Assembly (NCBI GenBank): GCA_944390795.1
Contig: CALXRI010000013.1
Location: 24,642-88,641, forward strand
Direction: 5' to 3'
DNA: 64,000 bases
From: an uncultured Victivallales bacterium
GTDB lineage: Bacteria; Verrucomicrobiota; Lentisphaeria; Victivallales; UBA1829
The notes below the pieces were generated by a model. The model did no database searches. It was not told the origin of the DNA and saw only the letters and a program-made list of their open reading frames with translations. This document shows, one piece after another, positions 23,215-31,548 of this stretch (position 1 is the stretch's first letter; every line of letters begins with the position of its first letter). The translations under genes and the position numbers were made by a program.

Positions 23215-25561
23215 GGTGAAAGCCGCATTTCAGGAATTTCTCTTCACGGAGGAATGCGGCGGATTCCCCGCTTCTCTCACGTTGACGGAAGCGGACGGCG
23301 GACGGCTTGAGGCGTGGAATGTGCATCGGCCTTTTCTTTCCCTCCGCGACGGGGAAGGAACGCTTCTCGTCCCGACTCTTTCCGGGGCGACGCCTCCGCG
23401 CCGCTACCGGACGGAATCCGCGCATATCCTGGCGTTTTCGAAAATTCCGTGGATCGAAGCGGAGAGCGGGAAAAAACGGAACGATCTCTCGCTCTCCCTG
23501 CAATGGGAGTTCTGCGACACGGGAACGACCTTCTGCGACATGTTTCTCTTCTACAGCACGCTGGACGTTCCCCCGCTGTGCGACTGCAAGCTCCGGATTC
23601 CCCTCGACTTCACAGCGTTTCAGGATCTGCACTGGTCGAACACGCTTTTTCCGAAAGCGGTCGACGCCACGCTGATCCAGACAGTGCCGCCGGAGCGGTT
23701 CCTGCCGCACGGGGAAAAGCGCGTTTTTGAACGGGAGCTTTTTGCGAACGCAGGTTTCAACGCCGTGCGGGATCACGGACCCTCCCTGTACTGCGAATTC
23801 TTTCTGGAGGGAAACAACACGCTCTTCAACCGGGCGGAATCCCGGGCGTGCTCGTCGATCGGAATGGAGAAGGACCGCATGATGCTGGAGTGGAATTTCC
23901 AGAAAAACACCGAAAGCGGGAACGCCCGTCCGCTGCATTGGCGCAACCGCTGGGGCTTTACGTTCCGCCCCGCCCGGACGATGCGGCGGCACCGTCCGAT
24001 GACCATCTATCACTACATCGACAACTTTCAGCGTTTTCCGGATGAGGCGGAAGTTTGCGCGCTCGCGGAGTCCGGCGCGGATCTCGTGATCCTTCACGAC
24101 TGCTGGCGCATTGACACGCAGAACAACGGAATCCCTTATGACGAGAAGCGTTTCCGCCGCATCATCGGGAAACTTCATGAGCGCGGAATTCGCGTGGCGC
24201 TCTATGCGCGCGGCAATGAGATCAGCGTCCGGGAGGATGCGGCCGCATGGTTTGACCGCTGGCTGAAGAAGGATTTCGACGGGCTTTATCTGGATTACGG
24301 CAGTCCCTTCGGCTACGCCGCCGCGCCGGGGGATGAAAACTATCCCGGCGGGCGCATCGCGTTCCGGGAGTATTACCGGGCGTTCGAGGCGCTGCGGTGC
24401 AGAGTCGGTCCGGACGGTCTGCTTTATGTGCATACGGGCCCCTGTTATTCGGGGATTGCCTCCGGCTTCTTCGACGGTTATGTCTCCGGAGAGGGGGAGC
24501 GCGGAATTCTGATCCGGGGAAGGGTGGAGCACGAGTATTTCACGATGGCGGCGGCGTCTCCGGGCACCGTCTGGACTGCGGCGTTTCCGGAATACGGGTC
24601 GGAGAAAATGATCCCGTTTCTCGCGGCGCACGGCGAGGTCCCGCATATTCCGCTTGGAAAGCAGATCGCATCCTCCTCGCTGGAGCATCCCCCGGTTCCC
24701 GGGATCAACGACCGCAATTTCGCTGCGCTGCTTCACGCCTACTCCCTGCTCGGATCGGGAAGCGGCTTCGGCTTTTACACCGATTACAATTCTTCCGGCG
24801 TTTTCGAACGGGAAAAGGGGGTGGCGCACACCCTTCTGACCGCGCAGCATGAGACATACGGCGTCATGTTTCTTGCCAACTGCACAGGCAGACGGGCGAA
24901 AGCGCTCTTCCGGATCCGGAAAGGAAAACTGGCGGACTGCCGCTTTTTCCGGATTCCGGGACAGCCCGATCCGGAAACCCTGGATTCGCTCGCGCCCTGG
25001 CAGGCGGCGGCCGCACTGGTCGCGAGAGACGCGCAGAGCGCGGAACGGATTCTCCGGAAGCATCCCGTTCCGGTTCCCGGAGCGTCTCCTTCCGGAGAGG
25101 CATATCGGAAGTCCGTGGCGGAGCAGAAGAGAGCCCGCGAAAATCCGCCGGAATGCCGGAAATGCGTGATCGAGGTGGCGATGCCGAGCCGCATCACATC
25201 CCATGAGCAGTGTCTGTGGGAGGATCTCTATGACATTACGGCAGTTCTGCGTGAAGCATGTCCGGATGGAACCGTCCGGAATCTCGGCTATGTTTCAAAA
25301 CGGGGCCTGGAATCTTCGCCGCCTGCCGAGGCCTCGCGCCTCCGGCCGGGTACGGTCTCCGAAGGCATTCCGCTGCATGAGCATCTCGGCGCGGGGGCGC
25401 ACTGCCTTGAACTGTATTCGGAACATCTCGGCGAGCCGTTTTACTCGTTCCTGAATGTCCGCTGCATTGAGGATGGAAAGGAAACGCGGATCATTGATTT
25501 CCGCAATGAACTGGAAGACGACCGTGCGATTCTGCACTGGAAGATCAACTTGAAGCAATAA
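23201..25561 (+). CDS. Putative TIM-barrel glycosidase, unassigned family
   Basis: 786 residues, no signal peptide, start overlapping the previous gene behind GAGGTG. A beta-sandwich N-terminal half (about 1-260) is followed by a barrel-like stretch: MTIYHYIDNFQRFPDE, GADLVILHDCWRID, GIRVALYARGNEIS, FDGLYLDYGSPFGY and FFDGYVSGEGE. D365 in LYLDYG and E431 in SGEGE are reasonable candidates for the catalytic pair, recalling clan GH-D/GH36-type barrels. A C-terminal beta domain follows. No named family was recognised with confidence. Its place between GH2 and GH42 genes supports a carbohydrate-active enzyme. Confidence 0.62.
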   Translation: MKKFKVKAAFQEFLFTEECGGFPASLTLTEADGGRLEAWNVHRPFLSLRDGEGTLLVPTLSGATPPRRYRTESAHILAFSKIPWIEAESGKKRNDLSLSLQWEFCDTGTTFCDMFLFYSTLDVPPLCDCKLRIPLDFTAFQDLHWSNTLFPKAVDATLIQTVPPERFLPHGEKRVFERELFANAGFNAVRDHGPSLYCEFFLEGNNTLFNRAESRACSSIGMEKDRMMLEWNFQKNTESGNARPLHWRNRWGFTFRPARTMRRHRPMTIYHYIDNFQRFPDEAEVCALAESGADLVILHDCWRIDTQNNGIPYDEKRFRRIIGKLHERGIRVALYARGNEISVREDAAAWFDRWLKKDFDGLYLDYGSPFGYAAAPGDENYPGGRIAFREYYRAFEALRCRVGPDGLLYVHTGPCYSGIASGFFDGYVSGEGERGILIRGRVEHEYFTMAAASPGTVWTAAFPEYGSEKMIPFLAAHGEVPHIPLGKQIASSSLEHPPVPGINDRNFAALLHAYSLLGSGSGFGFYTDYNSSGVFEREKGVAHTLLTAQHETYGVMFLANCTGRRAKALFRIRKGKLADCRFFRIPGQPDPETLDSLAPWQAAAALVARDAQSAERILRKHPVPVPGASPSGEAYRKSVAEQKRARENPPECRKCVIEVAMPSRITSHEQCLWEDLYDITAVLREACPDGTVRNLGYVSKRGLESSPPAEASRLRPGTVSEGIPLHEHLGAGAHCLELYSEHLGEPFYSFLNVRCIEDGKETRIIDFRNELEDDRAILHWKINLKQ

Positions 25562-25624
25562 AGGACAACCGGGGCGGATCTCCGTCCCGGACGGGGCGTC
25601 CCCCGGATGAGAGAGGCCGGAACC

Positions 25625-28528
25625 ATGAGTTACTATTATTATGATTTCGATGCGGAAAGGCAGCTGCGGCCGTGGCGGGCGCTGGGACGGTCCGGGGACG
25701 TCTTTCAGCTTGAATGCACTTTCGAGTCAGGGGAGGGGGACTGGATGCTGCTCTGGGCGGACTGTCCCTGCGGGAGAAAATTTTCCCCGGAAGTCCTGAG
25801 CGTGAACGGCATTCCCGCCGCACCCGCGGAAAATGACTTCTACATCCGGGATCACGGCATCCGCTACAGCCGGATGCTCCACACCGTATCCGGGATCAAC
25901 AGGATCTCCTGTGAAGCGGCGTTCCCGCCGGACTGGAAAACGGAGGAGTTCGCGATGCAGCTGGTTCCCCTGTTCCCGGATGCGGAACGGGTGCGCGGAC
26001 GCTTCGCCTGTCCCGTGTTTCCGCGGGAGGAGTATCCCCGGACGCCCGCGCCGTCCGTCGAAGGGTACCGCAAGGGGGCCGGACACAAGCTTGCTCCGGG
26101 ACGTTTCGGAATGCTCAAGGGGGACGGTCTGCTGGATTGCGCCATGTCCCGTTTCGGCAAAGTGGACAAGATGTTTCTCTGCGGGCATCCCCGCTGGAAA
26201 AAGCCTTACGCATGGGCTTATTCCCTGCTGCAGGATCCCGCGGAACTGAGTCTGCCGGACGAGGTGGACGTCAATGCGCTCCGCGTCTTCTGGAAACGCG
26301 GCGGAACGACTTATTCCTATTCGATCGCATTGCCGGGCATTGTGACGGAAAACAGTTCGGGTTCCCTGAAAATTTCACACCTTGAGTTTGCAGGCTCCTA
26401 CCGGTATGTCATGACCGCCGGCGAGGTGTCCGCGCCGGACGACTTTTCCGGCGGCATGCCCGAAAACTGGCTGCTCCTTTTCGGCGCGGAGGAATACCCG
26501 GATGTTCCCCTGATGGTGATGCTGGACAGGAAACCCGCACGGATTGAGTTCAGGCGTCTGCCCGGCGGGCGTCTCTCCGAGGTTGTGTTCCACGGCTGTT
26601 CGCGGATGACGACGCTCACGCCGTTCGGGTTTGAAGGTCTGGAACCGGAGACGCCGGAGCATGTTCCGTTTCTGGAGGATGCCGTTTCACGGTGCCGTCT
26701 CTGGTCGCGCGCTCTTCTGGCTCTGCCGGTCGGATGCCGGGAATACTACCGGAATGATTACGACGCGCGGAAGGTCCATATCGTGCAGTGTTTCGATTAC
26801 AAGTTCTTTTCCGATGAATGGGGGACGCTTCCCCTTGAGCTCGCACCCCTGCCTCCCGCGCTCACCCTCTGCGGACAGGAGCTCCCCGAGGGGACAGCCG
26901 ATTTCCGCTTCCCGACGAAATACGGATATCTGAAGGGGTATTTTTCGGATTCCAGCGCGTATTCCGTCGCCATGATGGAGACGATGCGCAAATATCCGCT
27001 CCGCGGAGAGAGTCCGGAAATTCCGGATCTGCTGCTGGAGGATCTCGACGAGTATCTGGAATTTGAATCCCGTTTCCCCTCCGGATGGCAGAGCTACGCG
27101 TATCCCGGGGCGGTTCTCGAGGGATACGCCTACGGATGCTCCATGGTGAACTTCATGCCGGAAAAGGCCGGGGAGACGATCCGGGGGGAGCTGCGGAAGC
27201 GTCTTCCCCTCGCATGCGATCCCGAACGGAAATATACGCTCCTCAAGACCGATCACGCCTATCTCTGGCGCACCGAACCGGACAAGGAGACGGTCTACCG
27301 CTACTATACCGATCCCGCCATGCCGAAAATGGAGATGTTCAATCTGTATGAACGGGTTGAACCCTATACCGGATGCCGCTATTACCTCTGCTATTTCAAC
27401 TGCTGCCTGATTTCCGGCGGCCATATTGCCGAAGGAACCCGGAAGGAGGTTCTGGAATATCCGCATCCATTTATGGAGAACGACTGGGGCGTCGGACTCA
27501 CCCTGTATCTGATCTATACCGCGGCCCTTGCCTCCGGGGATTTCTCCGCTGTCAGGAAGCAATGGTCCGCCCTGAAGAAGATCTTCCTTTATTTTGACGT
27601 CTATCACGACTGGGCGTGCATGGGCGCCGGATACGCCGAGAAGGGGTGGACCTGGATCGAGGGCGCGAACTTCGGCGCGTTTCCCGCCATGATCAACATG
27701 GCGCGGACCGTCGGCGATCAGGAAACGGCGGAATTCTGCACGTATCTCGCGGCGAAAATGCTGGCTCTGTGCGAGGCGAAATATCTTGCGGGACCTTATT
27801 TCGCACGTTTGTACCATGAGAAGCCCTGGTATGGGAACCGCTTTTTCCAGGAGGAGTATTCGCCGGCCTGCAATTTCCAGTTCGTTCCCGCAGATCTTTC
27901 GGACAAAAGGGTGCAGCCGACCGGAATCTCCCTGCTGACGACCGATGCGATTTACCCGGAACTTTTCGAGTCTTTCCGCAAAACGATCCCGGAACCGCAC
28001 CGCGACATGATCCTGCGCTACCGGGAGGCCCTGCTGGAAGGCGCCGCAGCCACGAACCGAGTCGAATTCAGTTATCTGCTGCTGAACAACACGCTGGACG
28101 AAACCGTGCCGGAACGCGAAATCCGCGAGGATATCGAACTGGCGATCCGGACCGGCCGCTTTCTGCGGGAGTGGCATGACATCAACCGCTTCGAGAACAG
28201 CCTTCCGAAGAACTATTTCAAGGCGCAGCTTTACGCCTGGCTGGAAATGCGGCGTCATCCGCTCTGGCTGGAGCACTGGCAGGACGTGTGCATCGAGGAC
28301 GCCCGCTGGAACAGCGCGGAAGGAAAAGCCGTCCTCCGCATTGCGGCAACCGGAGAATCCGGCATGATCCGATGCGGCATCCGCAGGGAGCCGGAACGGA
28401 TCGGATTTTCCGGCGGAAAGATGTCGTGGAAGAGCGGGGGAACGTTTCTTTTGATCGAGACTGCGGGATCCGGAATCCTGACGCTTTCGTTCGGAAAACC
28501 GGCGGAAAATGCGGGTGCCCGCGTTTGA
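25625..28528 (+). CDS. Large putative carbohydrate-active enzyme with (alpha/alpha)6-like region
   Basis: 967 residues. ATG 25625 is chosen over 25607 because GAGAGG lies correctly before it. The N-terminal half is beta-rich. Around 580-800 there is a helical, aromatic-rich part (FMENDWGVGLTLYLIYTAALASGDFSA, GWTWIEGANFGAFPAMINMARTVGD broken over helices) of the kind seen in (alpha/alpha)6-barrel glycosidases and lyases. A small beta domain ends the protein. No signal peptide is seen. The 63-base gap before it contains a GC-rich hairpin (CCGTCC/GGACGG) without a T-tract. Family and substrate are unknown. Confidence 0.6.
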   Translation: MSYYYYDFDAERQLRPWRALGRSGDVFQLECTFESGEGDWMLLWADCPCGRKFSPEVLSVNGIPAAPAENDFYIRDHGIRYSRMLHTVSGINRISCEAAFPPDWKTEEFAMQLVPLFPDAERVRGRFACPVFPREEYPRTPAPSVEGYRKGAGHKLAPGRFGMLKGDGLLDCAMSRFGKVDKMFLCGHPRWKKPYAWAYSLLQDPAELSLPDEVDVNALRVFWKRGGTTYSYSIALPGIVTENSSGSLKISHLEFAGSYRYVMTAGEVSAPDDFSGGMPENWLLLFGAEEYPDVPLMVMLDRKPARIEFRRLPGGRLSEVVFHGCSRMTTLTPFGFEGLEPETPEHVPFLEDAVSRCRLWSRALLALPVGCREYYRNDYDARKVHIVQCFDYKFFSDEWGTLPLELAPLPPALTLCGQELPEGTADFRFPTKYGYLKGYFSDSSAYSVAMMETMRKYPLRGESPEIPDLLLEDLDEYLEFESRFPSGWQSYAYPGAVLEGYAYGCSMVNFMPEKAGETIRGELRKRLPLACDPERKYTLLKTDHAYLWRTEPDKETVYRYYTDPAMPKMEMFNLYERVEPYTGCRYYLCYFNCCLISGGHIAEGTRKEVLEYPHPFMENDWGVGLTLYLIYTAALASGDFSAVRKQWSALKKIFLYFDVYHDWACMGAGYAEKGWTWIEGANFGAFPAMINMARTVGDQETAEFCTYLAAKMLALCEAKYLAGPYFARLYHEKPWYGNRFFQEEYSPACNFQFVPADLSDKRVQPTGISLLTTDAIYPELFESFRKTIPEPHRDMILRYREALLEGAAATNRVEFSYLLLNNTLDETVPEREIREDIELAIRTGRFLREWHDINRFENSLPKNYFKAQLYAWLEMRRHPLWLEHWQDVCIEDARWNSAEGKAVLRIAATGESGMIRCGIRREPERIGFSGGKMSWKSGGTFLLIETAGSGILTLSFGKPAENAGARV

Positions 28529-28645
28529 CGGACATGAGAAGGGAATCCTGACGGGAGCGCGGGCGCATGCTGCCGCCTGACAGGAATTCACCGGAGAGAT
28601 TTCTCCGGAGACGATACGGCATTTGACAAGAGGAGAGAATGCGTT

Positions 28646-30610
28646 ATGCTTGTGACAGGAACATCCTATTATCCGGAAGACTGGGATGCGGACCGGATTG
28701 CCGAAGATGCGGCGCTGATGCGGGAGGCCGGCATCTCGCTGGTCCGTGTCGGCGAATTCGCCTGGTCGCACATGGAGCGTTCGGACGGCGTTTTCACATT
28801 TGAATGGCTTCACGAGGCGTTCCGCATTTTTCAGGAAAACGGGCTCAAGGTCATTCTCTGCACGCCGACCGCGAGCGCGCCGCCGTGGCTGGTTCATGAG
28901 CATCCGGAGACGCTCCGATGCGACATGCACGGGCACCGCGCCTATCCCGGAGTCCGGGAACACACCTGCTACTCCTCCGAAGCGTTCCTCCGCTGTTCCG
29001 CACGGATTGTCGAACAGATGGCGCGGGAATTCCGGGATTATCCCAACCTGTTCGCCTGGCAGGTGGACAACGAAATCGGCCAGTCGATCTTCCCCTATTG
29101 TTACTGCGATGCCTGCAGGGAGGGTTTCCGGAAGTTTCTCAAGCGGAAGTACGGAACGGTGGAGGCGCTTAACGAAGCGTGGGGCAACACCTTCTGGAGT
29201 CTGGAATATTCCGCCTGGGATCAGGTGGAGATCGGGGGACCGGATCTCCGGCTCAATCCGTCGCAGGTGCTTGACAGCCAGCTCTACCGCAGCCGCGCCA
29301 TGTGCGATTTCACCATGATGCAGACGGATATCATCCGCAAATACTGCCCGGACACGATTGTCACGACCAACAATTATTCCCCGCTGGGAGACCGGCGGGA
29401 GGTCTACCGGAAGCTGGATGTCGCGTCCGGGGATTTCTACATCAATCCGCAGCACTCCCTTGGTGCCATGACCGCGATGTCCGACCGTTACCGCTGCTTC
29501 CGGCAGGGGACTCCCGCATGGCTGCTGGAGGTCGCCCCCGCCCCGTGGCGTCCCGGCCGGAATCTGCTCGGCTTTCTGCTGTGGCAGTTTCTTGCGAGGG
29601 GACAGGATGTTCAGGTCTATTTCCACTGGCGTTCCCATCGCGCGGGAAAGGAAAAGATCAATCCCGTCTTTCTCGGCTTCGGAAACAAAAAGACGGACTC
29701 CTTCCATCTTCTCAAAGCCGCAACGGAAGAGGCGCATGCGCTTCTGGACCGCTTCGGAACTCTGCCGCAGCCGCTCTGCGAGGCCGCCGTTGTCAGCGAT
29801 TACACTTCCGACTGGATTTTCATGCAGGGGGAATCCAGACGTTCCGCATGGATGAACGACGGGCACGGCGCATTGCTGGAACTCGGTGTCAATTCGGACA
29901 TTGTTTCGCCGGAAGACGATCTCTCCGGCTACAAACTGCTTGTCATTCCCGTTTATTCCCATTTCAGCGGATCCGCTGCGGACAAGCTCCGTTCTTTCAT
30001 CGGAAACGGCGGCGTGGTCCTGATGAGCAGCCAGTCCGGCATCTACGACGCATATGCGAAATACATCGGGGAGCCGGGACCGGAGCATCTCCGGGACGTG
30101 TTCGGAATGGAGGTGGACACCGGCGTCACATTCCTGCTGGACCGCGATCCCGCCGCGCCGGACGAAATCGGCGGCACCGTGCGTTTCTCCGGATTTCTGG
30201 ACGGCGAGGAGCTCTGCGGCATTGCCGACAAATGGATCGCCTCCATCGAAACGCTGGGGGCGGATGTGCCGCTGCGTTTCACGAATGCCATGTATCAGGG
30301 ACAGCCGTTCATGACGGAGCATGAATACGGGAAAGGGTGCGCCATGTATTGCGGCGCCGCTCTGCTGGACCGCTCTTCCTACGGAAAAATTGTCCGGCAC
30401 GCGGTCCGGCGGGCCGGAATCCGGACGCTGGAGCTGCCGGAAGGAGTGGAGGTCATTGCCCGCGGTCCTGTCACGTTTGTGTTCAACTACAGCGTGAACC
30501 CGGCGGTCTTTGATCTGCCGCTGAAGGGCCGTTCCCTGTCGGACGGCGGATTGGAAAACGGGCATTTTGAACTTCCCCCGTTTGGATACCGTGTAATTGA
30601 AAGAGAATGA
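28646..30610 (+). CDS. Glycoside hydrolase family 42 beta-galactosidase
   Basis: 654 residues, no signal peptide. The barrel starts with GTSYYPEDWDADRIAEDAALMREAG; the acid/base is E143 in WQVDNEIG and the nucleophile candidate is E295 in WLLEVAPAPW. CYCDACREGF near 150 is the zinc-binding cysteine loop of many GH42 enzymes. Domain B (trimerisation, about 395-600) contains LLVIPVYSHFSG and a C-terminal beta domain follows. The 117-base gap upstream holds a perfect hairpin CCGGAGA-GATT-TCTCCGG and then TTGACA and GAGGAGAG. Expected to cleave terminal beta-galactose from imported oligosaccharides with the GH2 enzyme. Confidence 0.92.
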   Translation: MLVTGTSYYPEDWDADRIAEDAALMREAGISLVRVGEFAWSHMERSDGVFTFEWLHEAFRIFQENGLKVILCTPTASAPPWLVHEHPETLRCDMHGHRAYPGVREHTCYSSEAFLRCSARIVEQMAREFRDYPNLFAWQVDNEIGQSIFPYCYCDACREGFRKFLKRKYGTVEALNEAWGNTFWSLEYSAWDQVEIGGPDLRLNPSQVLDSQLYRSRAMCDFTMMQTDIIRKYCPDTIVTTNNYSPLGDRREVYRKLDVASGDFYINPQHSLGAMTAMSDRYRCFRQGTPAWLLEVAPAPWRPGRNLLGFLLWQFLARGQDVQVYFHWRSHRAGKEKINPVFLGFGNKKTDSFHLLKAATEEAHALLDRFGTLPQPLCEAAVVSDYTSDWIFMQGESRRSAWMNDGHGALLELGVNSDIVSPEDDLSGYKLLVIPVYSHFSGSAADKLRSFIGNGGVVLMSSQSGIYDAYAKYIGEPGPEHLRDVFGMEVDTGVTFLLDRDPAAPDEIGGTVRFSGFLDGEELCGIADKWIASIETLGADVPLRFTNAMYQGQPFMTEHEYGKGCAMYCGAALLDRSSYGKIVRHAVRRAGIRTLELPEGVEVIARGPVTFVFNYSVNPAVFDLPLKGRSLSDGGLENGHFELPPFGYRVIERE

Positions 30611-30730
30611 ATCATGAATAACGGCGAGGCGGAGAAATGAAAGGAGTCATTCCATTTATGCGCTGTGGAATGAAGCCGGGGGCCGCCCGCGCAACGCACA
30701 ACCGGGAAAATAAAAAAGGAGGATGAAATC

Positions 30731-31534
30731 ATGAAGAGAAAAAGAGAGTCAGGAGGGGATTCCCGCCGTTCCGGACGGGGAATTTCGGGAAACGGTTTCA
30801 CTTTAATTGAGCTCCTGGTTGTGATTGCGATTATTGCGATTCTGGCGGGAATGCTTCTGCCCGCACTGAAAATGGCGAAGGAAAAGGCGCATACGGTCTC
30901 GTGCCTTTCCCAGATCCGCCAGATGGTTCTCGGCGGCTGCCATCAATATGCGGCGGATTACAACGACTGGATTTTCGGCTCCCGGTATCCGTTCCTGGAC
31001 TCCGGTTCGAGCGACAAGTTCACTGCTGATACATCATGGATCGGCCGTCTCGGCAGCAGAAAGGACAATCCTTACGCACTCGGTTATCTCAAAATCACCA
31101 CCTACAACACGCTGCAGAAGGGGTTCGGAGCCTGCCCCGCCGGAACCGGCTGCACAGCGGAAAACGGCACTCCGTGTCTGGGTGTCAATTACTCCATCAA
31201 TCTCTGGCTTTCCAAACCCAACGGCAGTGTAACCAATATTACCGGGGCGAAATCCCTGATTGCGGAGGTGAATGGAGTCACACCGAACATTCTGAAACTT
31301 TCCACTGTCGCATATCCTGCCCGTGTCGCCTGGATTTTTGACACTCCCGGCTATGTCTCGGAGACTCCGCTGCTCTGTCATCCGAATTTCAGCTTCAACG
31401 CCGGACTGCTTGACGGACATGCCGCGACATACCAGAGAAACATCTTTACTGCAGGCAATGTCAATTATGCTCTGAAGCAGGTCACGGACTGGACATACAA
31501 GTCTAAAATGAATTTCGAGCCGTTCATCAAATAA
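30731..31534 (+). CDS. Pseudopilin of glycan cassette 1
   Basis: 267 residues after a strong ribosome site (AAAGGAGGATGAAATC). The leader is 22 residues and basic, ending SGNG, then [24 protein letters not shown] with Glu at +5: the only one of the five pseudopilins here with the canonical Gly before the cleavage point. The C-terminal part carries [17 protein letters not shown], an H-X10-DG variant. It is 14 bases before the secreted LamG/GH gene. The 120-base gap upstream contains a hairpin CATTCCA/TGGAATG. Probably assembled by a type II secretion or type IV pilus machine encoded elsewhere. Confidence 0.88.
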   Translation: MKRKRESGGDSRRSGRGISGNGFTLIELLVVIAIIAILAGMLLPALKMAKEKAHTVSCLSQIRQMVLGGCHQYAADYNDWIFGSRYPFLDSGSSDKFTADTSWIGRLGSRKDNPYALGYLKITTYNTLQKGFGACPAGTGCTAENGTPCLGVNYSINLWLSKPNGSVTNITGAKSLIAEVNGVTPNILKLSTVAYPARVAWIFDTPGYVSETPLLCHPNFSFNAGLLDGHAATYQRNIFTAGNVNYALKQVTDWTYKSKMNFEPFIK

Positions 31535-31548
31535 GGAAAGGAAGTGGA

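Noticed and set aside
26687..30565. Long minus-strand open frame opposite the 967-residue and GH42 genes
   Set aside because: Same reason: antisense to well-supported genes, low-complexity Arg/Pro/His-rich translation.
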